Of a stretch of 47,002 bases of DNA, positions 43,653-47,002 are shown piece after piece (the stretch's first letter is position 1; each line of letters begins with the position of its first letter). The DNA lies in the NCBI GenBank assembly GCA_024639085.1, contig JAHEJB010000005.1:1-47002 (forward strand), in the 5' to 3' direction. Under the pieces are notes generated by a model. The model was not told the DNA's origin and did no database searches. It worked only from the letters and a program-made list of their open reading frames with translations. The position numbers were made by a program, and so were the translations under genes. Origin of the DNA: Rubricoccaceae bacterium. GTDB taxonomy: Bacteria > Bacteroidota > Rhodothermia > Rhodothermales > Rubricoccaceae.

Positions 43653-44645
43653 ATGAATGTGGTTGATGTACTGATCGTAGGTGGGGGTCCTATAGGCCTC
43701 GCGTGTGGAATTGAGGCCAAGCGACTCGGACTCACGGCCCGCCTCATCGAGAAGGGAGCACTGGTTAACTCGTTGATTGGCTATCCGACGGGCATGGAGT
43801 TCTTCTCGACGCCAGAATTGCTGGAAATTGGCGGACATCCATTGCCTACTGCACGCTACAAACCCGTACGCGAAGAGGTAATCGACTACTACATCGCGGT
43901 TGCTAGGACGGAAGACCTTGATATCCGACTTAACGAGCACGTTCTTCGGATAGATGGAGAGGCAGGTTCGTTTTCAGTTTCCACATCGCAGGGTAAACAC
44001 AATGCACGGGCTGTTGTCGTAGCCACCGGGTTCTTCGATCAGCCCAACCTGCTTGACGTGCCGGGAGGTGATCTTCCCAAAGTGATTCATTACTACAAAG
44101 AACCATTTACTTACAGCGGTCAACACGTTGCTGTGATTGGGGCAAAGAACTCTGCCACCAAAGCGGCGCTTGACTGCCACAGACATGGTGCTTTTGTCAC
44201 GTTGATTCATCGAGGAGCCGAAATAGGACAAACAGTGAAATACTGGATCAGGCCTGATCTTCAGAACCGCATTGAAGAAGGTTCAATTCAGGCCTACTTC
44301 AATACAACAGTGGTCCAGATCAATCCGAATTCTATTGAGCTTGCAACGCCGAAAGGACCTGTTTCCATTGCAAATGACTGGGTTCTCGCGATGACGGGAT
44401 ATCAGCCAAATTTCAGTTTTCTGAAGTCAATCGGCATCGAACTGGAGGGAGCGGATCGCGTGCCGTCGCATGACCCCGAGTCCATGGAAAGCAACCGCAC
44501 AGGTCTCTACCTGGCTGGTACCGTTTGCGGAGGGAAGAACACAAGCCGGTGGTTTATCGAGAATGGCCGTATTCACGCCGCACGGATATCTGCACACATT
44601 GCAGGCCAGCCTCTCCCAGACATCGAGCCAATCGGTCAGCCTTAG
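43653..44645 (+). CDS. ypdA: YpdA-family bacillithiol disulfide reductase-like flavoprotein
   Basis: This is a thioredoxin-reductase-like, FAD- and NADPH-binding protein of 330 aa. YpdA (Bdr) recycles oxidised bacillithiol in bacilli, and bacillithiol genes are also reported in Bacteroidota-type bacteria. The FAD motif is GGGPIGLACG near residues 9-18, the second nucleotide motif is VAVIGAKNSATKAAL, and the end reads LYLAGTVCGG. The redox Cys-x-x-Cys of thioredoxin reductase is absent, as in YpdA. It starts at the base after the tadA stop. Its own stop overlaps that of the converging cytochrome gene in TTAG. Bacillithiol synthesis genes are not in this window, so the thiol partner is inferred. 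Confidence 0.85.
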   Translation: MNVVDVLIVGGGPIGLACGIEAKRLGLTARLIEKGALVNSLIGYPTGMEFFSTPELLEIGGHPLPTARYKPVREEVIDYYIAVARTEDLDIRLNEHVLRIDGEAGSFSVSTSQGKHNARAVVVATGFFDQPNLLDVPGGDLPKVIHYYKEPFTYSGQHVAVIGAKNSATKAALDCHRHGAFVTLIHRGAEIGQTVKYWIRPDLQNRIEEGSIQAYFNTTVVQINPNSIELATPKGPVSIANDWVLAMTGYQPNFSFLKSIGIELEGADRVPSHDPESMESNRTGLYLAGTVCGGKNTSRWFIENGRIHAARISAHIAGQPLPDIEPIGQP

Positions 44646-46699
44646 AGCGACGCCAAGACTTGCTGTGCAGTTGGATGATTGGGGTTGATTGCAAGCGCCT
44701 CCTCTGCATATTGGCGTGCCCGAGCAGTATCTCCAGCATTCGCGCTTGCTAGTGCGAGATTTGCTAGTGCATTCGCATTTCGTGGATTGGCTTCAACTGC
44801 TCTCAGGAATAATGTACGCGCGTAGCCTTCGTCTCCGCGACCAGCTGCCGAAACTCCGAGGTTCGTCAAGGCATCGCTATGATCCGGATCCAAGTGAACG
44901 GCCTCTAACAACGATTGCTCACCATCCGCGGTCCGTCCCAGGCGCAAAAGCGCTGTTCCCAAATTGTATTGTGCAGAAATGAGCCACGGCTCGTCGAGGC
45001 TCGCCCGCTCATATTCGGCAAGCGCTTCTTCAACTCTGCCCTGAGCCTCAAGAAAGCGCCCCAGATTCACACGAATGCTCGCCTCTTCTGGCTGGATGTG
45101 CAATGCCCTGCTGTACAACTCTTCGATAGACGAAGGGTCCCTCCCGGCTACTTCATATGCTTGCGCGAGCGTATTGAGACGCTCCGGGATTTCTGGATTG
45201 AGCCGAATGGATTCCTCCAAAGCTGGTATGGCCACATTTACCTGCCCCAACTGGAAGCGCGTGAAACCTAGCAGATATTGGGCTTCCCCCAGTTCAGGTA
45301 ACTCCTGAAGTGCATTGGCCAGCATAGATATTCCTCGTTGCATAGCACTTCGGCTGTCGTTCTGGCGACCGTAAACCATGTATGCCATCCCTGTGTAGGC
45401 CTCCCCTTCAGCTCCGATGAGGTCTCTTTCGAAATAGGGTTTCAGTTCAAGCTCTTCAGTTTGGCCTTCATCCGTCGAAAAGCCATCTTCTTGAACGACC
45501 CGAATGAAATGATCCGTGAATAGCGCGTGCGGCACTCCTCGTCCAGACTCGCTTGGCATGTGGCAAGAAAAGCAGTTCGAATCCACCTGATGTTCTGTGC
45601 GTGTCGAAGGGGCAACCTTTGCCTGTAGGTCGTCAATCGCATGGCAATCAATGCATGTGGCATTGAAGTATTCAGGCCCATAATCCCGAAAGCTATCATG
45701 CGGATTGTGGCAAGTCACGCAATCCATTGCTCGCGAAACAACGAAACACTCGCTTTGCATCATTCTCTCGGCATGCGATGTGACGCCGATCGTATTTGCG
45801 TCATCGGAATCAACACCAAATAAAGCCAGATAATCCTCCAACGGACGTGAGGGCCGATAGCTATAAGCCGATTCCCCTTGTCTCAATACAGAGACTGATC
45901 CCTCTGTGTGGCACTGTTGGCAAACCTCCATGCGCCGTTGGATTGACAGATGCACCGGATTTACAATCGTAAGATCCACGGAATCGTCGAGTACCGTGCC
46001 CGCTTGATGCGTCTCAACATGGAGTTGCCCAGGACCATGACACTGCTCACACCCAATGCCAGATGCCAATGAAGAGTATTTGCCCTCTACGTGATCAACG
46101 GGCTGCGATGTTCCGTTGTGGCAAGCCATACAACGAGGTGGAATCGCACGACCAAAGCGCCCGTTTTCAACATCGTAACCTGGACTAAAGTCCCATCCTC
46201 CCTCTCCATTATTGTTGTGCGGGTACCACGTGAGCGGGAGCTCATACAGTCGCCCATCTATTTCTGTTAGATACGTTCGTGCAGCTGAGCCACTTCCGAT
46301 GATGTACTTCATCGTTCGAACCAGCTGGTGTGTCTTTTCACCAGTTGGGCCCAGTCGATATTCCTCCTGTACGAAACGATCACCTTCTCGTCGCGCTACA
46401 TAAAAGTAATTCGTTTGCTCGTGATGAAGGACTATTCCTGAGAAGTCTTCTATTGTGTTCTCAATCGTCAACACGTCAAACGTGCGCGCCATGCCGTGAT
46501 TCTGATACCCTGCGAATTCAGCCTCATGACATGTGGCACACTGAGCATCACCAACATAGGATACACCATCGGCTACGTTCAGAAACTCGAGTGTTGCAGT
46601 ACCCTGTGCCGCAGGCCTGCTGCAGGCATTCAGTGCAAAGAGTACTAGTAGAAGACCAGCACTCCCGAAAACAAAACCGGAGAACGTTGTGGTGCGCAT
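44642..46699 (-). CDS. Seven-haem cytochrome c lipoprotein fused to TPR repeats
   Basis: The 685-aa protein carries a lipoprotein-like signal (Cys26 in LNAC) from the ATG at 46699. Seven CxxCH haem c sites follow: C54, C190, C217, C260, C327, C349 and C376. The spacing and the DCVTCHNPHD form resemble cytochrome c554/NrfB-like multihaem domains. From about residue 450 to the end run several tetratricopeptide units (for example PEIPERLNTLAQAYEVAG, HSDALTNLGVSAAGRGDEG). The fusion suggests an electron-transfer protein outside the inner membrane that binds partners through TPRs. The electron donor and acceptor are unknown. The frame is open to 46723, but ATG 46699 gives the signal, and GGAGG lies 2 nt before it. 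Its stop overlaps that of ypdA. Confidence 0.9.
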   Translation of the reverse strand: MRTTTFSGFVFGSAGLLLVLFALNACSRPAAQGTATLEFLNVADGVSYVGDAQCATCHEAEFAGYQNHGMARTFDVLTIENTIEDFSGIVLHHEQTNYFYVARREGDRFVQEEYRLGPTGEKTHQLVRTMKYIIGSGSAARTYLTEIDGRLYELPLTWYPHNNNGEGGWDFSPGYDVENGRFGRAIPPRCMACHNGTSQPVDHVEGKYSSLASGIGCEQCHGPGQLHVETHQAGTVLDDSVDLTIVNPVHLSIQRRMEVCQQCHTEGSVSVLRQGESAYSYRPSRPLEDYLALFGVDSDDANTIGVTSHAERMMQSECFVVSRAMDCVTCHNPHDSFRDYGPEYFNATCIDCHAIDDLQAKVAPSTRTEHQVDSNCFSCHMPSESGRGVPHALFTDHFIRVVQEDGFSTDEGQTEELELKPYFERDLIGAEGEAYTGMAYMVYGRQNDSRSAMQRGISMLANALQELPELGEAQYLLGFTRFQLGQVNVAIPALEESIRLNPEIPERLNTLAQAYEVAGRDPSSIEELYSRALHIQPEEASIRVNLGRFLEAQGRVEEALAEYERASLDEPWLISAQYNLGTALLRLGRTADGEQSLLEAVHLDPDHSDALTNLGVSAAGRGDEGYARTLFLRAVEANPRNANALANLALASANAGDTARARQYAEEALAINPNHPTAQQVLASL

Positions 46700-46732
46700 G
46701 GCCTCCAATTTATACAAATCCAAAAACAGGGT

Positions 46733-46770
46733 GCCAAAAAGATGGGGTAGGCCATAATTGGCCTACCCCA
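46733..46770 (-). terminator. Terminator after the PorV-like gene
   Basis: TGGGGTAGGCC and GGCCTACCCCA form a perfect 11-bp stem around a 6-nt AT loop. On the minus strand a run of five T residues follows within three bases (ATCTTTTTGG), the classical intrinsic terminator. It lies between the gene ending at 46809 and the cytochrome start at 46699, so the upstream transcript should end here. Confidence 0.85.
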
Positions 46771-46808
46771 CCCTACTACAGACAGTGCAGTGTGTCTAAT
46801 TCTACAGA

Positions 46809-47002
46809 TTAGAGGTTGACGCCTACTGTGAACATGTTGACGCCGCTAAAGACACTAGACGGACGGTAGGCATAGTCAACTGCAATGTTGGTGCCTCCAA
46901 CAGGGATGTTGAGTCCTGCACCTACATTCCAGACTTCCCATGCACTCCTGTCAGAGTCCGCCGTGATATCGACACCACCTCGGACAAAGAACAGGTTTGC
47001 AT
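46809..47002 (-). CDS. PorV/PorQ-like outer-membrane barrel protein, N-terminus beyond window
   Basis: Sixty-three codons and the stop are visible. The translation ends NIAVDYAYRPSSVFSGVN then MFTVGVNL, preceded by AWEVWNVGAGLNIPVGGT and FFVRGGVDITAD. Alternating hydrophobic residues, glycine-rich turns and an ending in a hydrophobic strand are characteristic of an outer-membrane beta-barrel, and the DYAYRP...F...GV pattern is common at the end of PorV/PorQ family proteins. PorV helps type IX secretion in Bacteroidota. The rest of the gene lies right of the window, so identification is tentative. A strong terminator follows it. Confidence 0.6.
   Translation of the reverse strand, partial: ANLFFVRGGVDITADSDRSAWEVWNVGAGLNIPVGGTNIAVDYAYRPSSVFSGVNMFTVGVNL

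Noticed and set aside
1-47002. CRISPR arrays, tRNA/rRNA genes, insertion sequences, phage genes
   Set aside because: None seen: no regular direct repeats, cloverleaf, transposase or integrase was recognised on either strand.

Overview
The window looks like a chromosomal segment of a Bacteroidota-lineage bacterium, most likely a Rhodothermia/Balneolia-type marine or saline organism (inferred, not proven). The signs are a C25 (gingipain-like) surface protease ending in a type IX secretion-style FlgD/sorting domain, the C-terminus of a PorV/PorQ-like barrel at the right edge, few Shine-Dalgarno sites, a Bacteroidota-type promoter (TTG, 20 nt, TATCTTTG) upstream of rho, and a Rho factor with a long disordered N-terminus. 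G+C is moderate, a little above half by eye. Nearly all of the window is protein-coding. I see no tRNA, rRNA, CRISPR array, insertion sequence or prophage.

Positions 1-17.7 kb form an envelope and exopolysaccharide region. A leftward series reads SLBB export protein, Wzz-like chain-length protein, UDP-glucose dehydrogenase, UDP-glucuronate decarboxylase and CysQ (cut by the left edge). It should make UDP-GlcA and UDP-xylose and export a polymer. Beyond it lie a small secreted barrel-like protein, a GT4 and a GT2 whose stop codons share one CTAG, the 1663-aa C25 protease, another GT4, and mannose-1-phosphate guanylyltransferase (GDP-mannose supply).

Positions 17.8-25.2 kb hold a TetR-TolC-adaptor-RND efflux operon, with an operator-like palindrome just before tetR. 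The RND pump carries a large, very hydrophobic insertion between its two halves. Mpl (murein recycling) follows, then a bidirectional hairpin, a lipoprotein and glycyl-tRNA synthetase.

Positions 29.4-35.1 kb hold a tight cassette of a UbiA-type phosphoribosyltransferase, a DprE1-like oxidase and a DprE2-like reductase. This is the set known from mycobacteria for polyprenyl-phosphoryl-arabinose, and it is the most notable system here. A metzincin-motif lipoprotein follows.

Positions 35-47 kb are mostly housekeeping: radC, rho (with terminator and a long, unexplained leader region), rnhB, aroK, then a rightward run of truA, a kelch-repeat lipoprotein, a 62-aa membrane protein, arginine deiminase, tadA and a YpdA-type reductase. 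A seven-haem cytochrome/TPR lipoprotein and the partial PorV-like gene lie on the minus strand at the right end.
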